A stretch of 64,000 bases of DNA from Acridotheres tristis (GCA_037013685.1 CM072886.1:90074422-90138421), one strand, 5' to 3'; shown: positions 24,801-38,400, counted from the first letter of the stretch. The notes: a model not told the origin generated them from the sequence alone. Program-made: numbers and translations.

Positions 24801-25880
24801 TGTTTCTCTAGTAAAAAAACCTTTTTGTTTTCCAAAGCAAGAAGACTAGCAAATGTCTTTGCAAAGACTTTGTTCTGCATAGTTTGGGCCAATCTCAAAA
24901 CTCTGCCTTACAGGAAGAGAGCAGAATGTTGCACAGCAAGAGAATTAATGTTTGAACAGTCTCCTATTTTTTACTAGGATATGTTTTGTATTTTTATAAG
25001 AAATTTGTTGTGGATGATGAGGCAAAAGCTTTGTCATGTTGCAGTTAAAATTTGCAATAGAAACTAATTAGAAGTTCTGGGCAATTTAAAAAGCAAATTT
25101 CATTTCCATTTTCTCTTCACCAAAGCTTTCATGTGCTGAGTGCAAGAACAACCATGGTGTTTTCACCCTACCAAAATTCCCCACTGATCATTCTGCGCAG
25201 TTGTGGCTCTATGCAAGGGGGGAAAAAGCTTCCTGCCATCTGTTCTAAATTAGATATATTTTCCTATTATATTTCTCTATTTTATTGTTTTTGTTGCTGA
25301 TGAGGTAGTAAGTTAAATTTTCAGTATTTCTACCCTTAAAGAGTTTAGGCAATTTCCTTTTTTTTCCATGCTGCTGCTCTTATATTAAGCCATAGTATCA
25401 TGCTTTCAACAGAGATAACATTACTGAGCTTTACAATTTTATCATTCATTATACCTGTTCCTAGCAGGGTATTTAAATAATGAAAAGAACCCGAACCCCT
25501 CAGTTGGGTCCTTTCTAACACTGGAGGCCTTTGGATTTCCTCTTTTCCATCTCCTATAGTATCACCAACCTAGTAAGCAGATCAACAAACTCCTTGACTA
25601 TTTGCTACTTTTCAACCTAGGCATTAATGGATCTTCCTCTGCCTATATGCACATCTCTCTTGATGCCCAATAAAGTCCTTCTCGGTCAAAAGTTGGACTG
25701 CAATCCCAGAGGTATTTCTGTGGTTCATAATTAGGCTTTTATTAAATATTGTACCATTTCACGATTCCTTTCTTTCTAGCTGTCCAATTGGCCCTTTAAT
25801 CGCTTTGCCGTGTTACAAATATTTCTGGGGGTAACATTTCCACGTTACCTGCAGGATTTGTGTCACACCAACACACTCCA
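24801..25880. other. Intergenic, nothing recognised
   Basis: AT-rich sequence leading up to the second CpG island. No gene or repeat seen. Confidence 0.6.
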
Positions 25881-26314
25881 CTAAACTCCCTTAATCCCTC
25901 ATTTCTCCTCGCGCGCTGCTTTCGGGTTGTTTTTAAACCTTCACCGGCGGAGCCGCTGCGGCTCCCCCGCCTCCCCGAAGAGTTTGCTGCCATTTGCCGC
26001 GGGGTGGAACCCAGCCAGGATGAAGTTAAGCGCTTGTTCCCAAGCGGCGGCAGGACGCCAGCTGGGACTGTTTGCTTTAACCCCTCTTTCCCACCGTTCA
26101 CCGGGGGCCGCCTCGGAGGGAAGGGGACCTTTCCTTTACCCGTTTCCTCGGGGCCCTCCCGGCCGCCCGCCCGGTCCCCAGCGGCGCGTGGGCAGATGAC
26201 AGCGGTTGCACGCGCGCCCGGTCCCGTGACGCGCGCGCCCGGCTGAGCGCCGCGTGACGGCGGCGGCGGCGCCAACAGGTGTCCCCGCGCCACTTCCTGG
26301 GACACCCGGGGCGC

Positions 26315-26700
26315 CCCCGGGCTGGAAGGGACCGCTGGAGATCATCTACTCCAACTTCTCTGCCAAGGCAGGGTCACCTAGAGGAGGTGACACTGGAACG
26401 CGTCCAGGTGTGTTTGGAATGCCTCCAAAGGAGACTCCACGATCTCTCCTGGCAGCCTGTTCCACTGTTCTGCCACCCCCAATGTAAAGAAGTTCTTCTT
26501 CATGTTGAAGTGAAACTTCTTGTGACGTATGGCCATTGCTTCTTACCCTGTTGATGGGCACCGCTGAAAACAGTCTGGCCCCACGCTCTTGGCACCCGCC
26601 CTGGAGATATTTACATGCATTTACGAGAGCCCCTCTTCAGTTTTCTCCAGACTAAACAGGTCCAGCTCCCGCAGTCTCTCCTCGTAAGAGAGAAACTTCA
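26315..26700 (-). mobile_element. CR1 LINE fragment inside the CpG island
   Basis: Reverse-complement CR1: GCTGGAAGGGACCGCTGGAG, then the GAGATCATCTACTCCAACTT block, the TGGCAGCCTGTTCCACTGTT block, AAGAAGTTCTTCTTCATGTT and the TCCAGACTAAACAGGTCCAG block. The terminal ATTCTATG tail repeats are not visible. It is surrounded by CpG-rich DNA on both sides. Confidence 0.88.
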
Positions 26701-27249
26701 GATCCCCTTCGGGTCTGTTCTCGGAGCGGGGAAAAACTGCGAGAACCGCTCCGGCTCCGGCGCATCCCCGGCGCGGGATCTGCTCGGGTCCCTTCTCACA
26801 GGGGGCTCGCTGATCCCGCGGGGGAGTCCCGCGCCCGCCACGCTGGGACATGGCGGTGGGAGGAAGGCGTTTGGAAGCTGCCGTAGGGCTGCTCGTCCCA
26901 CGCAGGCGGCGGGAGGAGCGGCTCCACCAGACCCGGGCGGGCGCAGCTCCGCTTCCCGGAAACCCAAGCACCGCCACTTTTACACTTTTTATTTTCCATG
27001 GGGGGGTTTCCCCGGGGGGGGGGGCAGGAGGAGGGGGAATGGGAATCCCCCCGCGCGCGCCGCCAGCTCGCGGCCACCGCCTCCCCGCCCCCGCCACGCA
27101 CGGCTCCCCCCGCTCCCAGCCCTGTCACCTGACGGCGCCCACGCCCTCCCCCCACCAGCGCCTGCGGACGGCGAACAAACGGCCCTTTCCTTTCTTTTCT
27201 TTCCTTCTTTTTTTAATTTTTTTCCCCTTTCCCCTCTCCGCCTTCTCCC

Positions 27250-27400
27250 GACTATAAATAGCTCCTGCGCGCCGTGCGTGTGTCACGTTCCCATTACGTG
27301 TGCCTTACGCTGACGCACGGGGGCGGTGCGCTCCGTGACGTCAGCGCGTATCCGGGCCAAGCTATAAATAACCTTCCGGCGGCCGGTGCCAGTGGCGGGC
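27250..27400 (+). promoter_or_regulatory. Candidate CRE/TATA promoter, plus strand
   Basis: Elements in order: CTATAAATAG (27252-27261, a MEF2 consensus that can also serve as a TATA box), TGACGCAC (27311-27318), the full palindromic CRE TGACGTCA (27336-27343) and CTATAAATAA (27362-27371, TATA/MEF2). A start near 27395 is expected about 30 bases past the second TATA box. No coding exon is recognised downstream; a possible donor CAGCAG|GTGCTG lies near 27556. A cAMP/activity-inducible non-coding transcript is the simplest reading, but is inferred. Confidence 0.55.
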
Positions 27401-27639
27401 GCGCTGCCGCTGCTTCCCCTGGTCCCGCTTCCCGCGGGAGCCACCGGCCTCGGCGGCCTTGCTCCCTTGAGGGGCTCTGGGCTGCGTGCGGACAGGCCCC
27501 TCCCGGGCAGGCAGATCACTCCTCTGTGAGGGCCGTAGTGCACTCGGGCAGCAGGTGCTGCTGTCTCTGCCTCCCCCTTTCGCCCGGCGGCGTAACGGGC
27601 CCTGAGCGGTGGCAGTTCACAGCCTGTTCACAGTTCAGC

Positions 27640-28015
27640 GTCATAAAATATTAAAGGACTTTGAAGGGACCTTAAAGATCAACCAGTGCCAGCTCCCCCT
27701 ACCATGGGCAGGCGCATCTCCCACCAGACCAAGCCACTCAATCCCGCATCCAACTGGCCTTGAAGGGGACATCCGTATCTGCCCATGGCAACTTGTTTCA
27801 GTTTCTCACAACCTCATAGGAAAGATTTTGTTTCATATATCTAACTCAAAGTTCCCCTTTTTTTCAGTTTGAACACATTACTCCTTGTAATAAAAATTTC
27901 TTCTCTCACTTCCATGTAGGTCCACTTTAGGTACTGGAAGGTTGCAATGTCTCCACACAGCTTTCTCTCCTCCGGGCTGAACAGCCGCAATATTCTTGGC
28001 ATGTCTTCATAGACA
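27640..28015 (-). mobile_element. CR1 LINE fragment
   Basis: Reverse-complement CR1, with GAAGGGACCTTAAAGATCAA, TACCATGGGCAGGCGCATCT and the 5'-ward block TTTCTCTCCTCCGGGCTGAA near 27963-27982. Moderately diverged. Confidence 0.82.
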
Positions 28016-31000
28016 CACAAATCATTATATGCCCAAGTGCTAGCTGTGAGTTCATAATTCAGGAATCGCTCTGCAGTCAGCCTGAGCCCATGTGCAGCCG
28101 AGATGGGAGTACATAGCAGAAGCAGTAAGTTCAGTGCTGCTGTTCTGTCTCTAGTCTGAGAACCCAGGCAGGATTACAGGGAGTCTATGTGTATTTTAAC
28201 TGGTTATTATAAACGTAGGCAATGTATTCCTATGTTTATAATAATGCTATGCTATACAATGGGTGTCTTAATAAGGCTTAGTTGCAGCCATCTCCCAAAA
28301 GGTGGGCAATGTTTTTTTTTTTTATCCCTTTAAGTCCAGGAGAGAAGTGAATGTTCTCACAGCCTAGGCAAGTGCTTTAGCTGGTGGTCTGCTATATAGA
28401 AGTGGCTGTGATGGCTGGTGTATGTGTGTCAGCAGGCACTGGGCCCCTTGGGGCTAGGAGTGTAGCAAGATAACTCATTTTGCAAGCAGCTGTGCTGGCT
28501 GAAGATGCAACTCTCCCCCAGCGATTTGCTGCCTTTCCTCTGCCAGAGTTACCGCCCCCACAGCTCTTGACTTGATGTTGGATAAGCGAGCAGCTGGATG
28601 AACTGTACTAATACTGCCTGAGGCGCCCTGAGGAGGATTCCTGTGATCCCTCTTGCTGACAGAGGTTTGGACTTGGTTGTCTGTGGCTGTCTGTGATGGC
28701 AGCACTGCATTGCAATAATACCTATTGCAGTGATACTCAAAAGAAGATGCCTGCCTGTCACTTCAGGCATTGGGACAACTTTCCCGTGAATACGTGGGAT
28801 ACCTGGGGTTCAGGGTGGGTACACAAATCGTCAGGTCAGTCTGGTTGGTAACATTTCTGGGTCTGTTCACAGCAGGGCTGTATGCCAGGTAACCTCTTTG
28901 GGTGAGAGTGTAGACATGGGCTGTGTGTTTGGCTCTCCTGTCTGGCCGTCTCACTTGCATCCTAAATGTGTAGGGCTAGGTTCAAAGACTTGTCTGAAGA
29001 ACCTAATGGAAAACAGTTCTGTAAAAAGAAATTAAATTCTAATGCTTAGACTGTTGCTAAGTAGTGTTAAAATTGAATCATTAACCTAGTTTTGACTGTA
29101 AGCTTTCTGGCTACAGGAGCATCACAGCTCATTCAGGAGTTGTCTCTTATACCCCTTGCTGTTAGCACCAAGGTGTGTGTTTCTTCCAAAGAGTCTTTGC
29201 AAAGTAGTAACAAAGAAAATGTGAATAGCAGATTTACTTTATAAAACTCTTTTAGTGCTTGGGGTTTCAGGAAATCCAGCTATTTTAATGGTTTTCTAGT
29301 GTGTGGTTTGTTGACCTTCTTTGTGCTTCATTTTGTAGGTTAACATCTATAACTTGATTGGTTTGCTTTAATTACAAGTACTTGATGTCACATTTTTCTT
29401 GTCTTGTGCTTTTATATCAGTGGAGTTCAGAAAAGCAGCTTCTTTCGCTCGGGGAATTTGCCAGTTTGGTGATTTAGGGCTTCCACCATGTTCTGTGCAA
29501 TGGGGGAGTTTTGTATGTGTTTTATAGCCCTGGTAGAGTAGAACAAACTAATTTCTGTCTGCAGATAAAGTGAAAATTTTACAACTAGTATTGTGTTGAA
29601 TAGTGATACTTGTAATTTCTAATTGCTAGTCAGCTTTCTAGGGCACATTTACATAGTAATTTCTTGGACAAATGCGAACATTTAAAAATCTCACAGTGTT
29701 TTGGATGTATGCCCTCCTCTGAGGTACATCATCTGCAGAGACTACATCAGCCTTCTACCATCATCTTTGATGCTAATATCAGCTTCAGTTCTCAAGCAAA
29801 ATGGTTGCTTCAATAATTGCATTCATCAAGAGAAACTCAGTGGTTCTGCAGTTACTTTATCTGTAAAGAGGAGAATTTTCAGCCTACACTGAGATGGCTG
29901 CACAGGTGAGCTGAAACTAGGAACAGCTCAGTTATCTGTGACAAGATTTATTTTGGCATATTCCACCGTTTGTGATAGGAGAGATTACCTGTGACATCAT
30001 CAGTGGGACAAATTATATCATTGCCATTACCTAGTCATCCCCACCTTATAAGTTCCAAGCCATTGGCAGCTGTCTAGAGGCAAAAGAAGAAGATGAAAGT
30101 TTCTAGTTGTGAACAAGCTCTCAACCAACTTTTCTGAAAATGGTGGAGTTGAGTCACAGCGCTGTCTTTCCAAGAAATGTTGACTTAGGATCTATGTCCT
30201 ATGAAGTTTCAAAGAAAACTTTGGTGAGAGCTGTTGTACAGTGTACCACTGGTGGTCGAAATGTAATCTTTAGATGTATTTGACCAAAAATACTTTTAGC
30301 AAGCTTCCATTAAAGTAATCTTGAGCTTTTTGTTCGAGGTTCAAATGTTTTACTGATTGGCGATTTAAGGGGTTTTGATAGCAAAACCATTTATGTGTGC
30401 AGTAAACTCTCTTCTTGCAGAAAGTCTAGAGTTGAGACACTTGAGAGTGGGCCAAGAAGAGCTATCTTTAACACCATGTCACTTCTTGATGGTGGGTCCC
30501 AAGGCCTTGAATTAAGTAGGATGAAAAATGTAGGAAGCCAGAGGTGATCTTGGTGGGGCTCAGCCCAACGCAAAAAAAATAGCAATTCTCTCAGCTCATG
30601 TGCATGGACAGGAATTCTACCAGTGTAGTGATTCATTTGAATAGAAGAGAAATTTAGCCAGAACAAAGATAGAGCTTAGGGAAAAGCAAAGAAAGATGAG
30701 TATGACACAAAGTGATCCTTTGTAGAGTAATAAAGCAAAAAGCTCGTCTCCTTTATAGCTGTCTCCTCTGGCTTGGATGCTTCTTAATGCTCAGTGTTGA
30801 GAGTAAACAATCCCCTACGGTGATGCTGTCTGTGATCAGGCTAATCAGAACTGTTTCTGTCATTGCAAATGGTAAACAGTAAAAATATATTTGCAGCAAC
30901 AATTAGTCATAAGAAAATCAGATATTAATGTGACGATATTGTACATTCTTTGAGTACTTCAAATGAAAGTCTTGTGGTTTTTTGTGTTTTGCTTTTTGTA

Positions 31001-34000
31001 TATTTGTTTGTTTGTTTGCTTGTTTTAATATCTATTATTTCTAAAGGTTTGATCTCTAACTTCAGGTAGACTGGGATACTTGTCAGTGAAGTCATTCCAG
31101 TCTGTTTTACAGAATACAATGTGTCAGATCCATTTTCTAAATACAAAAAAAGAAAGGCATTCTCTTCCTTCTGTGATATATGTTTAGGACCAGATTTGCA
31201 AAGTTTTATTTTGAGCAAATTCCTGTCAGTTTTTTTCTAGAAAGATTTCATTTGTTGAAGAAAGTTAATTTAGAAAAACATGTTTGGATGGAATATAACA
31301 GTATACATGATTGTATTAAAATCCAGTTTGGTATCTGAATTGCAAACAAGCGTGGCTTGGTACGTTTCTTGAATATGACTGTAACAATACTGTATGCAAG
31401 GGTTCCATGTTCTAAAAAAGATTTAAGTGGCATTGTTTTCCTTCTTCCCTTGTTTTGCATTTAATGAGAAGCAAAAATGGGATAGAGTGGGAAGTCGTAA
31501 GCAGACAAGCACAAGATAATGTGGTTTGTTAATGTCAGCCTTCAGCTTGGGTCTGGTCACACGTTAAAATGCCTTTCTCAGTTTCTGTGCTTTCTGTTCT
31601 TCTTTTCATTCTAATCTCTCTTCTGCCTTGTACCTCTAGAATTTCCAGTCTTTGTTTTGGGTCTCCTTCTTCCACAGTAGCCCAGTTCTGGACTTTCCTG
31701 CTTCACATATCCCTAATTGACTGGGTTTTTTTTCATTTATGTAGTGATATTAAGAAGTGATTTCATGCTAACTTTCTAGGGTTTTAATAACACTTATTTA
31801 CCTTTTTTTCCAAGCTGGGCTCCTTGTGGGAGAAGTGCTAATGAAATCTGCTAATGTCTAAAGCAAGTGTGGCTTTTTCTTTTCTACATTCAGCATTTTT
31901 CTAAGCTTTTTTTTTCTACATTTGGCTTTCATTATGCACTCTTCTACTGACTTTGTTGTTCAGAACTGACTTCAGTCATGAATTGAAACTAGTAAGGAGT
32001 TCTGCTGTGGGATCTGGCATGTGAGGGAGACAGAGCTACTTATGTATGATGAGATCTGCACATGCCTTTGTGTTATCATGGCCTTTTCTACTAGAGAGTA
32101 GATCTTCCCCACTTATTTGGTCTGCAACTTGCTTACTCTTCCATGGCAAAGCCAAGGCTTTGCTCTGGGAAGAAGGCTCAAGCCTGAGATGTGATATTCT
32201 TAAGGCTTTTAGAGCCAAAGAGCAGCAAGTAGTCACAGAGGACTGGTGTCCGCTTTCCATTTCCTGTTCCCCTGAGCTGATTTGGAGAAGGACTAATCCC
32301 CTCTATGTGAGGAGAGGCAGTGAGGTCTTTCTTTGTGTGAAGAGCACTGCTTACTATCATGCTGGCCCTTTTAATTCTGTGTGTCAAAGTGATTTGATAT
32401 TTTATGCATTCCCAGTAATTTATTTACAGAAATATGCTTGGGTAAGTTTATTGCTTGCTTTGAATTAATTTGATACTTAAAAGTACATCTTGCTCTTAAT
32501 TAATTGCTTGCATTTAGTTGTGGAAGAAGTTCTGCAAAAGTAATGGCAGGTAGAAGTAACCAGTACAGTCATCTGCAGGTTGTTCTAATTTCATTTGAAT
32601 TACTTCAGTCAGTGGTGAGGGAAAAGCTAGAAAATGGGTGATTGAGGATATAAGTGATTGTTCTTGGCTGTGATCATTTGGGCATTGGGCTGATTATTGG
32701 TGGACATGGTTGGGTAGAGGAAGGGTGGATGTACAAGAGAAATTATTTGAAAATTGTTGTTGATAGAACTTGGTAGGAGTGATAAAACAGGAAGAATAGA
32801 AGGAAAGAAGTCTTGGTAATACTGGGCAATATCTCCTAAAGGTTTTAAGGATGGAAGTAAGTGCATTGGGAGAACCAGAACAAAATATGGAAAATGTCAT
32901 GCTGAAGTTCTACAACTCCAGCTCTTTTGATTCAATTTAGAGCTTATTTTTTGCAAAATTTTATAATGTAGACAAAACCTGATAGTTAACCACTACTTTG
33001 GAATGATGCTTGAAATGCCCTCATAAAATCAGTTTGTGCATCCTGGTATAATAATTGTATAGATGTAAAGATTTGAGCTTCGATGTACACTTTCGCTGCA
33101 CTTTCACATTAACAGTAAATGTTTCCTTTTTGGAAACTCTCCTAATTGTTTTTCCTCACAGTACAGATTTGTTTATATTTGAGCAGTTTCCTGAATTCAG
33201 ATTGTGCCTCTCACTTGTGTAAGTACTGAACCGCTCCTTCCCCCCTTGATTTCACTACAACTTTAGAAGCTACAAATCCTTGTGCTTGGGTTGGCCACTG
33301 ACTTTTAGTAGCCAGTCATATGGTATAGATTTGCAAAGCTGACGCAAAATGGAGCCATTCATCTCCTTCCTATTACAGGCTGCTGAAAGTATATTGCCCT
33401 GAAGTTCTGCTCATTGCACTGTAACCCTGCTGAGCACCAAGGCAAGTTCAAGGTTTTGGTTTTGGTCTTGCACTTTACAATGCTTGATGGCAGCGGCCCA
33501 GGCTGCCTGAGGGAGCACCTTCTGCAGTCACGGCCGCTCATGACAGCTGCATTCCTCTGGAACAATGGCATTGTTGGTGAAATGGGGAATGAATGGGAGA
33601 GACAAACTGCTTCTGCAGCTAGCCCACAACTGAGGGATTGGTTCCTGGAACACATCAGAGCAACTATAAACCTCTCTGTCCTCGGAATTAAGGGAAAATT
33701 CACTTGCTTCAACCTCGACTTTCTACAATGACCAGGACAAAAAAATCCGTAGGGCATAGACAAGGATGATTTCCGTTTCTTTTTAAAAAGCCCAGATAAC
33801 AATGTATATGAAAGTATAGGATAAGAATAGGGTAATTTTTTTCCGCCTCCTGTGCAGTTTTTGGTAGTCTACCTCATAACTCCTGACCGCACAACTTTCA
33901 CTTTGCTGGCCAGCACTAAAAGTGTTACTTAGGCTTGGGTTTTTTTGGGTGAGGAAAAATCCAAATCAAAGAGGAGACAATAGAAAGTCAAGCAGAAAGG

Positions 34001-34799
34001 CAACTCAGAAGAATGTTTCTAAAGATTTTAGCTTAATTTTTTCTGCTTATCTCTTTCCTCTGCACATCTATTCTTAATATACTTGAAAATTACAGATGTG
34101 TTATATATTGTTGAAATGCAAGAGTCTAATTTATTAACTATTTGCAGGAGTGTTGCAACTGCTCTTGGGACAAGAATCTTACTGATCTGTTGCAGCTTGC
34201 AAAAATTACAGATCAAATATCAAGGAGAAAATACTTGCTACCATTTTTTCCAGAACAGCATTGGACAATGTTGATCACCTATCTGACTGTTGTTGTCCTT
34301 TTGCTTGATAGTTCAGTTTTGAGCCTGAGCCTAAAGAAACATTGAATCAGTTCACAAATAGCTAACAAATGGTTCAGTCTTCAAAAACACAAGTCCACCA
34401 AATCATGGATGTCATTAGAGGGTGACTAGAGTCCGAGTGTCTGTGATGCCAAAGGAAGCTGGTGGGTGTCATGTCCAGAACAAGAGGAGGTGGTTCTTTG
34501 CACAATGTGTCGCTAAGCTCTGACATTCCACAACCGATGACATGACAAACACTAGAAGTTTGTCTGGGTCCAAAGAGGCAGCAGCGTGGAAAACCAAGCC
34601 AGAACTATAAACACAGGGTGCAAACTCAGGAGTAGTTGGGAGTGGTAGGTGTTCCAGGGTTGTGTTCTGATGCTGTTGCCTAAGCATCTTTGGTTTTAGT
34701 CAATATTGCACAGAATGCTTGGGGGAGCACTGATCTGGCACAATGCATTTGTCTGTATTTTTATGTTTAAAATAAGTCTTCTAAACTTGAGTGAGGGGA
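28016..34799. other. Long intergenic stretch, nothing recognised
   Basis: About 6.8 kb without any recognisable coding exon, RNA gene or transposon. Open frames are short and unlike known families. Unannotated exons of a non-coding transcript from the 27.3 kb promoter could lie here, but cannot be seen from sequence alone. Confidence 0.6.
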
Positions 34800-35470
34800 A
34801 TGACAAAGCTTACAGAATGATCAAACCTAAAGCTGGCTGTAAAGCAATGCTGAAAATCTTGCTGTTCTTGCATGACTGAGAGAATGGCAGAGGAAATTCA
34901 GAACGGATAAATGTAAAATAGTGCATGTGCAATAATTATATGCACGCAGTGATGTGCTCTGTTTTACCTATAATCACTCAGAAATGATTCTGGACTCACT
35001 GTGAATAGTTATGTGAAAATACCAGCTCAACACTCAACAGGGGTCAAAAAGGCAAACAGAACCATGTTAGGAAGGGGCAGAAAGAGCAAAAAGTTTAAAA
35101 AAAAGGGGAAAAAAGGAGAAAATTTCATCAAATTGGTATATGAATCCATGGAGATCTTCAACACTGCATACATTTTGAGCCACCTTATCAAAAGGAAGGT
35201 AAAGTAGAATTTAAAAAAAAATCCCAGCCTCAGCAAAGAAACATGAATAATTGGAATAGTTTTCATATAAGGACAGAAGAGTTTTCTCCCTTAAATAATA
35301 GATTTCAGTGGAGAGGAGTTGATAGCTCTTCAGAGAGTGATAAATATTGGACAGAGGGCACATAAAATAATTTATTTCTCTTTAATAAACCACAAATTAA
35401 ATTTAAGTCTTCAGGATGAAAGCTTAAAAACAAGGAAGAGGAGGTACTTCTAAAAGAAAAAAATAGCCTC
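34800..35470 (+). mobile_element. Old, diverged CR1 fragment
   Basis: Weak but ordered similarity to older sauropsid CR1: the GGATAAATGTAAAATAGTGCA block, a GATTCTGGACTCACTGTGAA block, a block with AAAAAGGCAAACAGAACCAT plus GTTAGGA, then ATGAATCCATGGAGATCTTC and CAAGGAAGAGGAGGTACTTCT-like sequence. Highly diverged with insertions and deletions; boundaries approximate. Confidence 0.65.
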
Positions 35471-38400
35471 ACAAACAAAAGGTGATGATGTTACTTCTGG
35501 TTCAGAAATACCTTAAACTGGCTCTGGCTGAAGGGGAATGGTGCTATGCTTTCCACAAAGTAACCAGTGTTGGCCACTGTCAGGGGTGGCAGAGTTGGTG
35601 AAATTGCTGCCTGTTGTGGGGAACTTAGCCCTGACATCAGAAGTTGCTGTGATGCTCCCCAGTGTGACCTGTAGTGGAGGAAGCATCTTGTGCACAGGAT
35701 GTGGTGTGTGCCTGTAACAGTTGAGAAAAGGAATGCTTTCTTTCTGAATGTAAAGAAATGTAAATTACTCAAATTCGATGTAAAATCATACAGGAGACCA
35801 TGGCCTGGTTTGTTACCTGCCACACCTTGGTTTGATGGGTGATTATAATATGAAAATGTTTATAAGCTTTCTGTAGGCTGTGGAAGATGATTGGTGGGAT
35901 GGTCCAAAGCAACATAGCCTTAGGTGCATCTTAATGTCAGTGTACTCATTTTCATCCCTAAGCCTTTAAAAGGCAAGATTGGAATTAAAAAGTTGTTTTT
36001 ACTGACCTTCTGGATATGTTAACGTCATGGACTCAGGGAGAACCTAGCTACAAAGACAGTCTTGTGAATGCATGTCTGTACAGTGTGTCAGATGGATTTG
36101 CTGGACCACAGGCTAATAATAAAAAGAGAAAATGAAACTCATAGAGTTGTTGTTTATTGTTTGCAAGATTTAATCACTCACGCTGGAAGTAACTTTATTC
36201 TTACCAATGTGTTCTTTTTCCTTTTTTGTTTAAGAACATCGTGTATGAAGCAAGTGAGATAATGCTGAAATACGTGTTTTCTAGTGCCTACCTGCTCAGC
36301 ACCTGTTAAAAAATATCAAGAAGCTGTCCCCATGGAAAGTGTCTCCTGAGTCAGACTGAAGACAATAAAAGAGAGTCTGTGGTAAAACTTCTGCCTACAA
36401 CCAAGTTCTGAGAATTGGTATTGTGACTCCCATCTTCAAAAAAAGCACAGTAATTAGATAACGAGGAGAGTAGTCATATACAAGGAACAAAGATGTTCCA
36501 TGCAAATATACCACTTTTTCCAGTTAATAGACAATGCTAAGTGGTTTTTAACTCTTAAAATAATAAAAATATTTGGTATACGTATGCTGGTTTGAATAAT
36601 TATTTCTTCAAGTTACTGAATTTATTTTTTCTTTAAACATAATGTCACACTTATCTCCTATATCTAGGTCTTTGCTGAGGCCTTCACATATCCATTTCTG
36701 TCAGACAACTAATTTTCAACTTTTTGGTTGGAAGGCCCAGAAAAATGTGCAGTGGTAGAAGGAAGAACAAATTTAAACCTGTAAGAGTTCTCTTGGTGAT
36801 TTTGTGGTACTTGAGTCCGCCAATGCTTTGAGGGTCTCTGGAATTTGAAACAACATATTTAGATTCTTAATGCTTATAAAATAAAAAATGAAACTTCCAA
36901 ACCCCTTCTCTGCATGGACACTAACAGTTTATCCCAAGTACATTGCTGACTTTGCCAGTAGCTTGCTTGGCATATTTATTCATGCATTAACTAGAAATTC
37001 TCTTTCAAGTTACTTGCTGGCATATATGTGACATATATGTGATGAAAGATGGCGGTATGTGAGCCATACCTCTTCTCTCTTATGATTGTCTCTGGTGGGC
37101 AATATGATTTGTCCTAAGACAAGATACCAGGAGGAACTCTCTGGATGCTCTCCTAAGGAATACATTCACTTTTAGACAGGTGAATAAAATTGCTAAGATA
37201 CAGTCACATGTGGAGGTAAAATAATAAAGTAGCTCCATAGGTGCTTTGTGATTGTGTCTTCTACAAAGCCAAAGACTGTAAACCTGTAAATTTCTAGCTC
37301 AACCTGCTTATATTGTAACCATTTAGATCTGCTTATTTCTATACTTCATTGTCAATAGTTAGATATTGTATAAGCAGTAAATCTAACCACAATCATCCAC
37401 ATAATCAGTGGTGTATTTCTAATGCCTGACTGAGATAGTTCTCTTCTACTACTCTGTTGCAATATATTCAATCACATTTAATTGTTCTGGACCAATAGAA
37501 TCTGTTTAAGTTTTCCTTTATGCAATACTAAGAAAGTTATGAGTTGGTAAGAAAGCTGTTGTTCTGTTCAAATATTACTCCATGAATTTTTATAGTTATA
37601 ACAAATGACCTATTGCTGTATGCTATTTTTCCTTTTCCGTTTCCGTTTCTATTTCCGTTTCCGTTTCCCTTTCTCTTTTTAAGAATTTAGTCAATTATTA
37701 GAGGCCTTTACTGGTTTGGTCAGTAGATCAGACATAGTGGTCTTTGGTTTCTAAGATTCTAATCTTTTTCAAGTCATTAAAAATCTTTCATGTTCAGTGC
37801 CTGTCATTTCCAGAGACTGAAGTAAAAGTTATGTCACAGACATGATAGTTTATGATTTGGGGAAAAGTACCTTTACACCTTTGGTTTTGTCCTAACCTGT
37901 CAAAATACAGGATTCAGCTGGCTCCAGGTTTTGGTCTAGTGTTCAAACTCCACTGACCTATTCAAACTCCAGTGGCTCTATAGAGAGCTTCATTCATCCC
38001 TGATAGCAGTGATTTCTGCATTATATTGTAATTAAAATAGTGTAAAATCCCCACAACTTAAACCAAACTAACAAATCCAAAAGGTAGGGAGGTCATGAGA
38101 AAAGACCCAGATTCCTTTTCCCAGAGTTCATTCTGGTAGTCAAGCTGTTGAAGAAGGGGAATGCTTACTAACCTCACAGCATTTTGAACTTCTCTGTAAA
38201 ATGTTTTTTTAGTAAAAGTTGTCTTTGCTCGTCCATTTTATGCAACTCTTCCACTGTTTTTTTTTTCTTCTTTTTTTTTCTGAATCACAAAGGACTGTGA
38301 CGTTGCTGTGTCCTTTCTACAGGGGCAGAGGATCAAAGCTATGATGTGCACTTGGATGTAGGCACTTAGCATCCATGTTTCTAACACTTTCTCTCTCTTT

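Larger units (their letters stand above)
25890..27620. promoter_or_regulatory. Second CpG island, upstream of NR4A3
   Basis: GC- and CpG-rich DNA with CGCGCGCC-type stretches (26210-26270, 27050-27065) and G-runs at 26999-27023. It is interrupted by a CR1 fragment. Open frames on both strands are shadows of low stop-codon frequency. The plus-strand promoter elements at 27.25-27.37 kb suggest the island marks a real transcription start about 11 kb beyond the NR4A3 promoter. Confidence 0.75.
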
